Positions 11,479 to 23,802 of a stretch of 64,000 bases of DNA are shown piece by piece. Source of the DNA: Vesta saturnalis (taxonomy: Eukaryota; Arthropoda; Insecta; Coleoptera; Lampyridae). The stretch is taken from NCBI GenBank assembly GCA_036346205.1, contig JARFJB010002417.1:139001-203000 (forward strand), given 5' to 3'. Both the position numbers and the translations under genes were made by a program. The notes beneath the pieces are model-generated. The model had not been told where the DNA came from, did no database searches, and saw nothing but the letters and a program-made list of their open reading frames with translations. The stretch's first letter is position 1. Every line of letters starts with the position of its first letter.

Positions 11479-11960
11479 ATGGCAGATATACATTTTGCCT
11501 ATGGTCGAAGTAATGGAAATGGTCTGCAAGCTCGACAACTGTATCCTGAGTTGTATCGAGAACGTAGGATACCTCATAACACAATATTTGCTCGCCTTCG
11601 CCAATGTTTACTCGAAAATGGCACATTCATGAAGCGAACTGCTGACTGTGGGCACCCTCAAGAAGGACGATCTGTAAAACTAGAAGCAGTTCTCGATATA
11701 GTTTCGGTCACCTGAAACAAGTACTCGAAAAATTGCGAACATATTGAATGTAAGCAACTTCACTGTATTTAAAATTCCGAAAGAGCAGCAATTGTATCCG
11801 TTTCATATTCAACGTGTATAGGCGCTACTACCTGGAAACTTCTTACCTCGTCGAGTTTTTTGCCAATGGATTCTCAATGTAACCCCTCAAAATCCAAATT
11901 GTTTACATGGCGTTTTGTTTACTGACGAGGCAGGTTTTTCCAAAGATTCTATCTATATAA
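11479..11960 (+). pseudogene. Mariner-like transposase, N-terminal half
   Basis: The translation begins MADIHFAYGRSNGNG followed by ARQLYPELYRERRIP, the helix-turn-helix N-terminus usual for insect DDE_3-type transposases. It shifts frame near 11710 and continues PETSTRKIANILNVS, LYPFHIQRV, a stop, RVFCQWILN and VLFTDEAGF. TDEAGF contains the first catalytic aspartate. The rest of the catalytic domain is missing: the reading runs straight into the right arm. So the copy is frameshifted and internally deleted. Confidence 0.75.
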
Positions 11961-12350
11961 AAATGGTGGGTCCTGCGACGAAAACCCTAGAGACCATTTT
12001 AATTCAGAATTGATGGCGGAATATCCAAACGGGAAGAAATCAGTGGCGCACCATTCTTTTTTATTAAAAGAAGTTGTGGCATTCTCCCACGAACGCCATT
12101 GGTGCAGGTAGAAATATTCGGATCACCCTCGAAAAAATGAACATATATCCCTCCACAGCGTTTTGCAAATTTTGAGTATATATCTCTTTGAAATAATTAA
12201 TAAAAATATATAAAAAATTAAAATATAAATACTCTGTGTCTCGGAAACGAAGCACATTTCGACCTACATTTATAGGAACTTTTTTTCACAAACTAAGTTC
12301 GGCAATCACCCCCTAAAATCTTTTGCACTTATTTACAAACACCCTGTATA

Positions 12351-12977
12351 ATTAGTTAAAAATAGTATACATTAAACTAAACAGTAAATAAAAATTTCCG
12401 GTAGAGAAATCATGTAATGATCTTTTTCTGGCAGTTAGATAAAGGAAATGCTGAAGAATCTTTATTTGAATAAAGCTGAATTAATTGTACCAGCTTGTAG
12501 TTTTATATTACATATGATCAATTATCACTAATGTGACGGTTACTGACTTGGTCCTCCAATCTGGGTCCCTTTTAACGATGTTTCCTTGCGTTGCCGAACA
12601 TATGAATAAAAAATTTTAAGGTGACCAAGTGTTTACATAAAATTGTTTCTAGGACCGTTACGTGTAAACCGGTCAATCACACAAAGAGTGGTCAAAACGT
12701 TAGAGATTCTTCCTGTTCACGATAGAACGATAGATTGTTACTCAATAACACGGGTGCAAAAATCCAACAAGACGCGTTTTTAGATTAAACCAAAAATTTT
12801 GTTGAGGTCTCATTTAAATATATTCAAAGCCAAAGTGTATCCATCAAACTTGTGCACTTTCTATTTTCATCAGTGGCGTAGAATTTCAACTTGAAAACCC
12901 CTTTCGACCTGGCCGTATCTGCACCACAATATCGAATAATTGAGTATCAGTTTATGACTCGTGTACAATGTGGTTAA
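12351..12977. other. Spacer between mariner-like and piggyBac elements
   Basis: AT-rich; no ORF or repeat with recognisable similarity is seen. Confidence 0.4.
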
Positions 12978-13107
12978 CCCAGATATGCCCATACGCTTAC
13001 GCGAGGTATTTATAAATAGTTTTTTAAAAACGTAGTTGTTTAGAGTACAAATAAACACAATTTATCTGAAAAAATAAATTTTATTGAAAAATAATACAAA
13101 ATTGAAG

Positions 13108-13127
13108 CCGTACTACACCTAGTACGG
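13108..13127. repeat. piggyBac subterminal palindrome, 3' side
   Basis: CCGTACTACACCTAGTACGG is an interrupted palindrome about 130 bp inside the left end, followed by TGGG. It is a possible transposase-binding site by position; binding is inferred. Confidence 0.6.
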
Positions 13128-13175
13128 TGGGAAAATGTATGGCAACTAATCAACTATTCTTTGTTATTAAAGAAT

Positions 13176-15237
13176 TTAACATTTTGTGTGGTAGGACAAA
13201 AAACACTTTACATGCAGTCCTTTGTTACACTTCGTACACCTAGTTGTGGTTCTCTCATGACAATGCGCGCAACGGGTTTGCTTATCTTGAAGTATTACTA
13301 AATGATCTAAACGATCAAAGCGAATATCGATGCGCTCATTACGTGACATGTGACCTTTTGAAGAGTTTTGTTTTTTGTTTTGCACTAATAGCGTAGTCGC
13401 AATTCGTCTTCTAAATTTTAATTGATCTAGTTCTCCCCCCTTTTGCCTATGTAACTGCCAAGAGTTGTGTACTGCCATATCGATGCAGTGTGATATGAGT
13501 GGAAAATGCCACTTTTTACCTCTGATCGATATTCTATAGAGACTTATGTTTTGGTCACTCCTGTCAACCCCTCCCATATTGGCATTATATAAGTTAATCA
13601 AATGCGGCTGGGATACCTAAAACATTTTCAAAATTACAAGATCTATGGGCAGAATGGTAATCGATTGGACTTACCTGTATGGATTTCTTTTCTTTTTGAG
13701 AAAATCTCTTGACAGCGTGGATTGGATTAATTCCTGCGGCATTTGAACATAAAATAACAATACTATTATCGTGCCATTTCACGGCAATTATGTTACTATC
13801 TTCAATTTTTTCATAGTCGAAACATCCTCTCGCATCATTTTTCATTTGCTTGGAAGTCTTTAGAGGGCTGCTAGGTATGCGATTTTCCCGAATAGTACCT
13901 GTAGCTTTGAAGTTCTTCTTGGAAAGCAATTCCAGCAAAGGTAAAGTAGAAAAAGAGTTATCAAAAAATAAATGCATATACTGCTTATTTGGCCACCTTT
14001 TTCTCAAAACATCTGCGTATTCCAGAACTACAGATGGTCCAACCCCATAACTAGCATACTGAACGCTAATATTTGTAGCTGTACCTTGGTAGGGATCGAA
14101 CCAATTAACATAGCCCAACCGTGTTGCCCCTACCCACAATTTATAGCCATATCGAATAAGCTTCCCATAAATAAATTGTTTGCAACCATGGCGACCAAAG
14201 TATGGAACCATGGCTTCATCAACGCAATGCATTTCCTCGCATTTGCTATATTCTAAGAATGTTTTATTTAGGTGTATAAATAAAGGCCTAACTTTAGCAT
14301 GTTTGCCAGTCGCATCTATTGTATTATTATCTGCTATATGAAGATGAGACAGAATAAATTCGAATTTGTTTCTCGATATTGCCTCGGATACCAATACATT
14401 ATGAGAGTCTTTCTCGTATTCCCAAAACATTCGTCGCCTAGGTATCTGTATATACCCACTCAGTAATAATACGCCAATGAACGCTTTCAATTCCGACTTT
14501 TCTATCAACACATTCTGGTTTCTTTGTTGTGCATACCGATTCGTCTCTGTTACAATTGTCTCTAATATTTCTTCGTCAAAAAATTAAAAAAATAAATCCG
14601 CAGGGTTTTCGAGATTCGCTTGTGCTATATCTGTATCAACAAAAATATTGTTGTCAAGTGGCAAGTCATTGTCTTCCCATTTATAAATTCTTTTTATTTT
14701 TTTGGGTTTAGTTAACTTTAGTTCGTAATCGACATTTCAAAACTGAAAGAGGCATTTCATCTTCAGATGAGAAGCTAGAGTCACTCAAATTGTTTTCATT
14801 GTCTGATATATTCCGTAAATTAATTTCTACCGGTGCTCGAAGTTGCGACCCAGGTAAATTATTTAGATTGACAAAATCTTCCGCGCCAGAATCTTCGTCG
14901 GTTTCATTACCACAAGCCTTTTCTGGCGGAAAAAGAGTTACGCAATCCACATTCTCTACTACATCTTCATCGTCTTCCAACATTACTAATGCCTCATTCA
15001 GAGAAAATTCCCTAAAACAATAATGAAGTGACTGTATAAGTGCCCACCGTACTACCTATAGTACATTAAAATATAAAGGTTATGAAAGTTACTCTAAAAT
15101 AATTTTGTGAAATTTTTTTTTCATTACGCGAATTTTACATGTTTTGTATATATTATATGATATATAACTAAAATTTTAATTAATTTAAAATTAGCAAAAA
15201 AACCTTACCTTGAAAAACGTATTCCATAATATGCCAT
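13176..15237 (-). pseudogene. piggyBac transposase
   Basis: A short exon 1 (15209-15237, MAYYGIRFS) splices across a 197-nt intron (15012-15208) in phase to REFSLNEALVMLEDDED. An acidic N-terminal region follows. A frameshift near 14725 and a stop near 14584 (after ENPADLFF) precede the catalytic domain, which is open from about 14560: ELKAFIGVLLLSGY, then VDEAMVPYFGRHG (first Asp region) and MHLFFDNSFST (second). A frameshift near 13612 follows, then NANMGGVDRSD (third Asp region) in the downstream frame. The C-terminus is a cysteine/histidine-rich domain (CAHCHERTTTRCTKCNKG...CFLSYHTKC), typical of piggyBac. All three catalytic aspartate motifs are present; three lesions make it a pseudogene. 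Confidence 0.92.
15041..15064. repeat. piggyBac internal palindrome
   Basis: TGCCCACCGTACTACC followed by TATAGTAC. It is a related palindrome in the intron, with the same flanking CCCACC as the terminal motif but inverted. Confidence 0.55.
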
Positions 15238-15404
15238 TGTCACAGTTTAACAAATTTCAGCCGCTAATAATAATCACTATGCAGTTACAAACGATAACTT
15301 TTACATCCACTCACATGCACTGCAGCTTAGTAAATAACCTCAAGCAGTATAGAACGTATTGGGTTGCAGGTTTAAACAGGATTTAAATATTTCAAGTTGT
15401 AAGT

Positions 15405-15426
15405 GTACTACATGTAGTACGGTGGG
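15405..15426. repeat. piggyBac subterminal palindrome at the 5' end
   Basis: GTACTACATGTAGTAC is a perfect 16-bp palindrome followed by GGTGGG, which leads directly into the terminal inverted repeat. Confidence 0.65.
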
Positions 15427-15625
15427 CATATCTGGGTTAATGTACATAATATCATGTTGTCTGTATATATGGTTCCTGAGAAATCAAAAGAAAGCGCCCC
15501 TTGTTTCGAAACTTCTACACGCTGGATTTCAAAAATGGTGGTCTTTGGACCATATGTTCCTTTCACAAAATTAGCTTAATTTCACACACAAAATACGTCC
15601 GAGAATTTTTTGAAACCCGAGTATG

Positions 15626-17167
<1,542 letters not shown>

Positions 17168-17234
<67 letters not shown>
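17168..17234. repeat. (TA)n microsatellite
   Basis: About 66 bp of AT dinucleotides. Confidence 0.97.
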
Positions 17235-17236
<2 letters not shown>

Positions 17237-17536
17237 TATGATGTAGCTATTGTTCAAACGTATATTATTGGAGCTGCTTTGTACATTGCTTGTGGTGCCG
17301 TCCGTATATGCTGGTTCGGCTAAGGTTGGCTACATAAATCGTTTTCTCATGGTTGGTTTGCATGTTCGGAGTTATAACGGTGCACATCTGCGGAATCCAA
17401 GATGTTGTATTCGTGAAATGTAGCAGCATTGCATTTCTTTGTATGCTGATCCATTGATTTCTTTTTTGCTTTATTGCTCTATTATAATGAGCTTCATTTC
17501 AACAGGCAATTATCAAATTAATGGTATTAATCTATC

Positions 17537-17870
17537 TCAATAAGCTGCGTCTTCGATGTGTCCCGCCTCATAATACGTTACATGTACGACCCAATGGAGT
17601 CGATATTGAACGTATTTGTGATAGAGAAGTTCCACGTTGTGTTGAAGTGTATGGGAGTCATGTAGCCCAACTTCATCCCCGTCATCGCAGTCTGATTGAA
17701 CTTCACATGGATATACTATTAAGTTAATTTCAACTACATCTTCCACATCGGAGTTCTTGTCGTTTGATTGTAGCCAACGAGCTTCGGTCTCGTTGACACT
17801 ACCATATGTGGTAGAATCTGGATATTCGTCAGAATAGTCTTCATGGACATGCTTCGGTCAAACTCCATGA
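17537..17870 (-). pseudogene. Acidic ORF, possible piggyBac-type N-terminal remnant
   Basis: The minus-strand frame is open across EDYSDEYPDSTTYG, NDKNSDVEDVVEIN and QSDCDDGDEVGL. It is rich in Asp and Glu, like the N-terminal region of piggyBac transposases. There is no catalytic domain and no TTAA-flanked end. This could equally be a chance open frame or part of an unrelated gene. Confidence 0.2.
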
Positions 17871-18110
17871 ATTGATAGATACATATAAAGTTTAATATAT
17901 ACGAATTAAATGATGCTAACATGATATGATATGCAGCACATGAAGTACTTGGAAGTATTACTAAGGTTACTGTTGTACTCTAATAACTGAAGTGGTAGAG
18001 CCATTCCGTGCAGCCACCGGTTCGTTTGAATTCAGTTCTTTGTTTTTTAGCATATATACCTATTCCATCTTATTTTACATTATAGCAGCCATTATACATT
18101 TTTTCTGTAG

Positions 18111-18242
18111 TGGTATTGGCAATTTGTTGTGTTGCCTACCGAAGTGACGCGTATGATGGTCAAGTATCTGGATTTCCTGCATATTTCTCCAATGTTTTTT
18201 ACTATGCAAGAGTGAAAAAAGCAAAACGTCTCACTGTATTAG
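18111..18242 (+). CDS. Candidate host-gene exon, possibly a secreted-protein exon
   Basis: A pyrimidine-rich ACATTTTTTCTGTAG acceptor precedes a 132-nt segment ending TTAG at a GTAAGA donor. Only one frame is open. It enters and leaves in phase 1 and encodes VLAICCVAYRSDAYDG, then QVSGFPAYFSNVFYYARVKK. The start resembles the second half of an insect signal peptide, as when a first exon carries only a few codons. No first exon was located, and the protein family is unknown. The evidence is splice-site quality, symmetric length and an open frame; it is not proof of a gene. Confidence 0.35.
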
Positions 18243-18534
18243 GTAAGATACGATGTTTTCATTTAGGACCAATGTAAAGAATATACAATTTTTGTTTTAC
18301 GTAGATAATAGACGTTCACGATCTGAAATGACTTTTTTTTTAAAAAGGTCACTCGAGATTCAACAATTTTCGTGCAAACAAAGTCTAAAAAATGTGAAAA
18401 ACTATGTTGCAACGCTGCATTAGTTCCACTTTAAAAATATAACCTACAATTTTCAAAACTCAAGCTACCGTAGTAACTTTTTGTTCTTTTGACAACGCTA
18501 CCACACTCTCCCTAAATTTTCATGGCCTGCTCTA

Positions 18535-18741
18535 ATGCAAAATAAGATGGAACAGGGTATAAATAACGCAAATGATGTAGCTTCACAATTTCAAGAAATG
18601 CTTAGTCGGAGCACAGCCGGATGGTGTGATGGGTCATATCCTTTCTACTGCTATTCGAGTTACCAGAAATTTGAGAGACCACACATACTATACGCTAAAG
18701 TTTGTTACCATTTAGAGGTAGTACCCGAGTACTCCGTATAG
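18535..18741 (+). CDS. Possible further exon downstream, unrecognised
   Basis: The open frame reads MEQGINNANDVASQFQEMLS, then WCDGSYPFYCYSSYQKF. About 70 nt without any AG precede the AG at 18543-18544, and AG at GTAGTA near 18716 could be a donor. The phase does not match the exon at 18111-18242 directly, so either an intermediate exon exists or this frame is unrelated. No family recognised. Confidence 0.18.
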   Translation: MQNKMEQGINNANDVASQFQEMLSRSTAGWCDGSYPFYCYSSYQKFERPHILYAKVCYHLEVVPEYSV

Positions 18742-20241
18742 TAGAAAGAAAGTACACGTTATTACGCTATCATAAGGATTAAGACATCTTATTAGCTGTT
18801 TGTTTTCTAAAACCAATTTTCATGTAGCGTTTAGGTACTATAGATAGAATCGCGACAGGTCCCAAAGTACAGTTAATGATGGTAGTTTAAGTCATTTGAA
18901 AACATCAGTGTTTATATTATAAGCATATACAGGGTAAGGTAAATCAGTTTTTTTTAGTTACCTTAAAATGAACATTTACTTTTATTAATATTCAGTTTAT
19001 GTAAGCCAAAGTTTGTGTTTGATTTGTTAGGTGTAATATTTATTAAATTAGTAAACATTGTTCGTATTTAAATATGAATCTTATAACGGGAAATTATGAA
19101 AATTGAGATACGCCACTGAAAAAAGGGTCGAAAATCAATTGCGAATACAATGAAGCATTTTGTATAAATATAACGTAAATCATATGTACAAGTTCAAAAT
19201 AACTTTACAAGTTAACATGCAAAACTATTAATGAATTTTAAACCAAGTATAGATTAATATTCATATTAATAATAAATTAACATTCAATTCAGAATTTATA
19301 AACAATAACAAATCGTCATTGATCAAACCGTGATTTATATTAGTTCGGAGGTTACATATAGAGGCGCCATTTATCGATAAAATTTATACCAAATTCAACA
19401 AAAATTGTTAAGAAATGGAACAAATTAGACATAGTTTGAAAGATAATGTTTTGGTCAATCCGAATTGTATATTAACATTACACATAACTGTTGCCTACTA
19501 TGTTATTTATGCAAGATAACTCCAACGGAGACTACTTTTTAAGGTGGATTCCATAGAAATTATTAATTTTAATCGATTTAGTTCATTTATATCAGGACGT
19601 ATACATTGTATAAAAATTATTAGAATGGAATTTCACAGTAGTCCTAACAAATTATTTAAAAATTTCATGTGGTTCTACGCATAAATTTAGAGCAGGGGGT
19701 AGGAAACTAACCAAGACATTCTAGAAAGTTGCCTTTATGAATAATTGGAGATATTCCTACACCTTCTAGGGCGGAAATGCCAAAACCTTACATTTTTGGC
19801 CATTTTTATTATTGTAGTTTGAAATTGTAAAAAATTTCAAATATTAAAATTGAAAGCTTATTGTCAGCAATAGTTCAAACCTAAGGTTGTTGAAATCTAG
19901 TTTGTGATTATATACTACATTTAAAAAAACCCAAGTATATATTCAACAAAGGAGTGTTCTGTACACGCTTTACTTTAAGGGAACTAATAAATACATTAAT
20001 TTATATTTATAGTTATACTTTCAATATAAAAGTAAACGGTGAAATGATATGGACTACAGTAGCTTGGAAATAACAAAAACCACAGGATTTTTTAAACCGT
20101 ATTTAACCTTGGAATTTAATACACAATTAGATGAATGTAAACGTTTTAAATAAATTGGGATAGTATTCTCAAAATAAATAGTGTAGTTCAAATATACATT
20201 AACCTAAGAATTGAAACTTCCCCCATTTGACATATTAACCT
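18742..20241. other. AT-rich intergenic stretch, nothing identifiable
   Basis: No ORF of note and no inverted termini. Composition is like the other gene-free stretches of the window. Confidence 0.4.
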
Positions 20242-20245
20242 TTAA

Positions 20246-21028
20246 CTACCCGCGCTGGTGTAAAAAGTACACCATGATTCCAAGTAATGTTGTCACATGG
20301 AGAGCGAATTTCTCCCACCCTTGCCGCTCCACCTAACCTACGTCCAATGTGCCCTCTAAATTGCTACGCAGTATTGTGTTGTTGTTGCTACGTTGAAGTT
20401 GTTTTTGCACTCTTTATTTCCTGTGTTGTAGTCTGGTGTATAAAATTCACCGCGCGGTTAGTTATGTAAGTATAACCCAGATATCACTGATTTGCATGTT
20501 AGCGCTATTCATGGCTTATGGAGTTACGAGGTTTGATGACAATCAACGCTTTCATTGATTTTTAGGGATAAAATAAAAATGAGAAACTCAAATAAATTGG
20601 CACAAGCAGAATTGTAGCAGCTGGCTCAAGTAATATGTGACACTGATTCGGAAGACGAAATACCTGACGATAATGCGGATACATCCACTGACGAATATAT
20701 ACAAGAAAGTGAACATAACTCTGAACCAGAAATTGAAGGAAGTGACTATGATGTTGTAGAAGAAGAGGATAAAACTAGCAATAACTTTGTCGGTAAAGAT
20801 AAATTGACACTATGGGCCAAAAATTCTATGAAAAGCAAATTCAGTAAAGTTAGTGCTAGTAATGTGGTAAAAATTTATTCCGGTGCTACCCGACTAGTAA
20901 AAAATATAGAAAATGAATTAGATGCTTTCATGAGAATATTTACAAATAAAATGATAGAACACATAATTCAATGCATTAACATACAGATTCTGAAAGTTCG
21001 ATCAAAATATAATAGAGAACAAATATAA
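20246..21028 (+). mobile_element. 5' part of a second piggyBac-type element, truncated
   Basis: TTAA at 20242-20245 is followed by CTACCCGCGCTGGTGTAAAA. A related motif CTGGTGTATAAAATTCACC with CGCGCGG lies at about 20432-20457, giving subterminal GGTGTA...TACACC palindromes. The transposase N-terminus follows, and the element then runs into a LINE fragment. No right end was found. It is a different family from the element at 12978-15436. Confidence 0.7.
20579..21028 (+). pseudogene. piggyBac transposase N-terminal region
   Basis: After a GATTTTTAG acceptor-like site the frame begins MRNSNKLAQAEL with a stop after 12 codons. It then runs through an acidic stretch (DTDSEDEIPDDNADTST, EPEIEGSDYDVVEEED), then VGKDKLTLWAKN and FTNKMIEHIIQCIN, matching the usual piggyBac order (acidic domain, then the segment before the catalytic core). 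It ends at a stop before any catalytic aspartate motif. Confidence 0.65.
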
Positions 21029-21500
21029 ACTTAAAATAAATATACAAAAAACAAAGGTAATTATATCAGATAAAGCAAATCAAAACATAATCTCGAACAC
21101 AAGAGATTAAAAGAAGAATAGCACTAACAAAACAAACATTTGCGCAGAAAAGGAACTTACTGACTAATAAAGATCGAAACATTGAATCACGTAAATACTT
21201 CATGAAAGCATTCGTATGGAGTGTGCTAACGTATGGATGAGAAACAAGGATCATGGGAAAATATGAGTTACACATGATAGAAGCTATAGAAATGTGGATG
21301 TGGAGAAGACTGACAAAAATAAAATCGACAGACAAAAATCAAATATGAAGGTACTCGAGGAAATCAACGAAAAAGGAACACTCATGAATATAATTTTAAA
21401 CCAAGAAAAAATTCTTCAAAGATGTCGAGATACTAATGAACTGCACAACATACAATCAGATGAAACGAATGGCGGATGACAGAGAGTTGTGAATACAAGG
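21029..21500 (+). mobile_element. LINE reverse-transcriptase C-terminal fragment
   Basis: Frames read RIALTKQTFAQKRNLLTNKD, then SRKYFMKAFVWSVLTYG, a stop, ETRIMGKYELHMIEAIEMWM and WRRLTKIKSTDKN. This is the region after the RT core in insect endonuclease-reverse transcriptase LINEs (YVWSV..YG.ETW.. and FEMWCWRR.). It is 5' truncated and starts directly at the piggyBac stop. Confidence 0.7.
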
Positions 21501-22231
21501 ACAAGGCAAAGCATTTAGGTAATAATAATTTTACCTAAGTTTGATTTATTATACTCCAAGCCTTTAAAAAAAGACTTTAACAATAGACTACAATAATTAC
21601 ATTGTACTTTAAACAAATGTTATTGCATTTATTACTTCTCAGGATCGTTCTTGCATCGGTTGTAGTTAGCTATAATTACTCAGGTAATAGAAGGTTACAA
21701 CACTTTTAGGAATATTCTGTTATTCGAATGGGGCACTTTCAAAAGCGGCAGCCCTTTAACATGACTAGTTTTTAATCTAGTTTCTCTTGACCGTTTATAC
21801 AAGAAGGTTTTTTTAAATGGCTTCAGAACTTTTGGGTTTATTTAAATAATAGCAAATTGTTAATTAATCAATTTTAGCTTTGAAACTGCGACCTATACCT
21901 GCGACCTATGCTTAATAATTAATTATCAAATAAATAAATTGCTTATATTCTATCTTGCATCCGCTTTCACGTTAACATCAAACTTACTTTGCTAAACTTA
22001 TTTTTAATTTCTTCTTGTAATGAAATACTGCCTCATACTATGAATGCTAAATTGTAATCGTCTCAGAAATTATGACTTAAACTGTTGCTTAATTTTCTTC
22101 CACCACGTTGGGAGACAAATTGTAATGTTATTTTATACGCAATTATAATCGTGGCAAACTCTGGTAAGGTATCCTAATTTGAATTGTGAATCCAGCTTAA
22201 TTAGTACTTTAGTACTAGTGCTTTCTATCAA
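21501..22231. other. Intergenic, nothing identifiable
   Basis: AT-rich sequence without supported features. Confidence 0.4.
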
Positions 22232-22830
22232 TTCGAATTTTTGAATTTTCGAAATTTCGAATTTTCGAATTTTCGAATCTCCGAATTCTCGAATTTTGGA
22301 ATTTTTCAAGTTTCGAATTTTGGAAATTTCGAATTTTCGAATTTTCAAATTTTCAAATTTTCGAACTTACGAATTTTCGAAATTTCGAATTTTTTAATTT
22401 TTTCGAATTTTTGAATTGTCGAATTTTTAAGTTGTCGAATCTTCGAATTTTCAAATATTCAAATGTTCGAACTTTCGAATTTTCGAATTTTCGAACTTTC
22501 GAATTTTCGAATTTTCGAAATTTTGAATTTTCGAATTTTTTCGAATTTTCGAATTTTCGAATTTTTGAATTGTCGAATATCCGAATTTTCAAGTTTTCGT
22601 ATTTTTGAACTTTCGAATTTTCGAGTTTTTGAATTTTCGAATCTTCGAATATTCGAATTTTCGAATTTTAAAAATTTCGAATTCTTGAATTTTCGAAATT
22701 TCGAATATTTGAATTTTGAATTTTTGAAATTTCTAATTTCCGAATTTCGTAGTTTCGAATTTTCGAATTTTCGAGTTTTCGAGTTTTCGAATTTTGGAAT
22801 TTTCGAATTTTCAAATTTTCAAATTTTGCA
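22232..22830. repeat. AATTTTCG satellite, 8-bp period
   Basis: About 600 bp of (AATTTTCG)n-type units with variants (AATTTTGG, AATATTCG, AAATTTCG, AACTTTCG). Because TTCGAA and AAATTT are self-complementary, both strands show almost the same array. Long open frames on both strands are by-products of the unit. Confidence 0.95.
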
Positions 22831-22946
22831 GCACAAATATGACATACCGCATTTGTAAATTTTTAAGCATAAACTTACTTTTAGGAAAAACACATAGCAT
22901 ACATTTTTTAATAATAATTTAAATCACTAAATTCCATCCTTGTAAA

Positions 22947-23690
22947 TACCGAGTGTTCCAATAAGAGTGGCACTCAGCCATATATTATCAGAAACCGATT
23001 ATAGTACAGCTTGGGAAAAAAAATTATAACAAAAGAGGCCTCGAGAAAAACCTGGAAATTATTTATAGAATTGTAGGAAAACCGCTAGAGGGCGTAACTG
23101 AAAATTAAAAATCAAGGAACAAATATTTTACAAATTTCGCCTAATTAAGACGCATTGAAAATACGATCATCATATTCTTCTAAAAATCTGCGTATATTTG
23201 ATTTCACAAGTTTTAGTCCATCTGTTCAAATAAGAGGTGGGGGAGAGTGGGAACCTTATTATGAAAAAACGCCTTAAACGATCTTTGCAAACTTAGTCTT
23301 GTTCAAAACAGCTCTTTTCCACTAATGTAAAAGTAATAATTTCGACACAATCAAGTAACATGCACGGTATTTATTAATTTTTTTTTCTTTGTAAAATATT
23401 AAATAGGAGAATTCCATTTTAATCGTGGATTACAAATGTAGACCAAATTAGCAACAGAATGGCGAAAACTGCTTTTCGATATCATTTTCCTATCCCCCGA
23501 TATGTGTAAATTTTAACCATTCTCCTTTGAATATAGATTACTCCGGATTTACTGAACGAATTTTAATATCTCCTATAAATAATTAATAATATCAATTATA
23601 ATTTCAATATTGCTGTTAATATCACGAGGAAACGGCGTTAAGGAATTTAAAGTAGAAATATATCAAAACAAGTAGTGGACCATTGAAAAA
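22947..23690 (+). repeat. Left inverted arm of the composite element
   Basis: It matches the complement of the right arm over long blocks, for example CTCGAGAAAAACCTGGAAAT, ATTTTACAAATTTCGCCTA and GTAGACCAAATTAGCAACAG. It retains the uninterrupted site TATAGATTAC at 23532-23541. Confidence 0.85.
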
Positions 23691-23802
23691 ACAAGAAGAT
23701 TTGTTAAATTATTAAACATAGTAATTAGTTCATTTACGTTACGTTGCGATTTATTGATATTAAATTCGATATCAAATTTACTTTAAAAGTTAAATCTAAG
23801 GT

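Larger units (their letters stand above)
10691..12350 (+). mobile_element. Mariner-like element with about 350-bp inverted ends
   Basis: The ends are TATACAGGGTGTTTG at the left and the inverted complement at the right (ACACCCTGTATA), implying TA target duplication. Inverted arms run about 10691-11047 and 11996-12350, sharing blocks such as GGAGGGATA, TGGGAGAATGCCACAACTT and CGAAGCACATTT. Between them lies a decayed DDE_3-type transposase. The left arm carries an internal tandem duplication. Confidence 0.85.
12978..15436 (-). mobile_element. piggyBac element with intact ends
   Basis: Perfect 14-bp inverted ends (CCCAGATATGCCCA and its complement) are flanked on both sides by TTAA (12974-12977 and 15437-15440), the piggyBac target signature. 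Length is 2459 bp. Subterminal palindromes of the form GTACTA(N)TAGTAC lie near both ends. The transposase gene is on the minus strand and damaged, so the copy could be moved only in trans. Confidence 0.95.

Noticed and set aside
22353..22858. Repetitive ORFs (NFRIFEF... and KIRKFENSK...) on both strands
   Set aside because: Produced by the 8-bp satellite unit in any frame; no gene.
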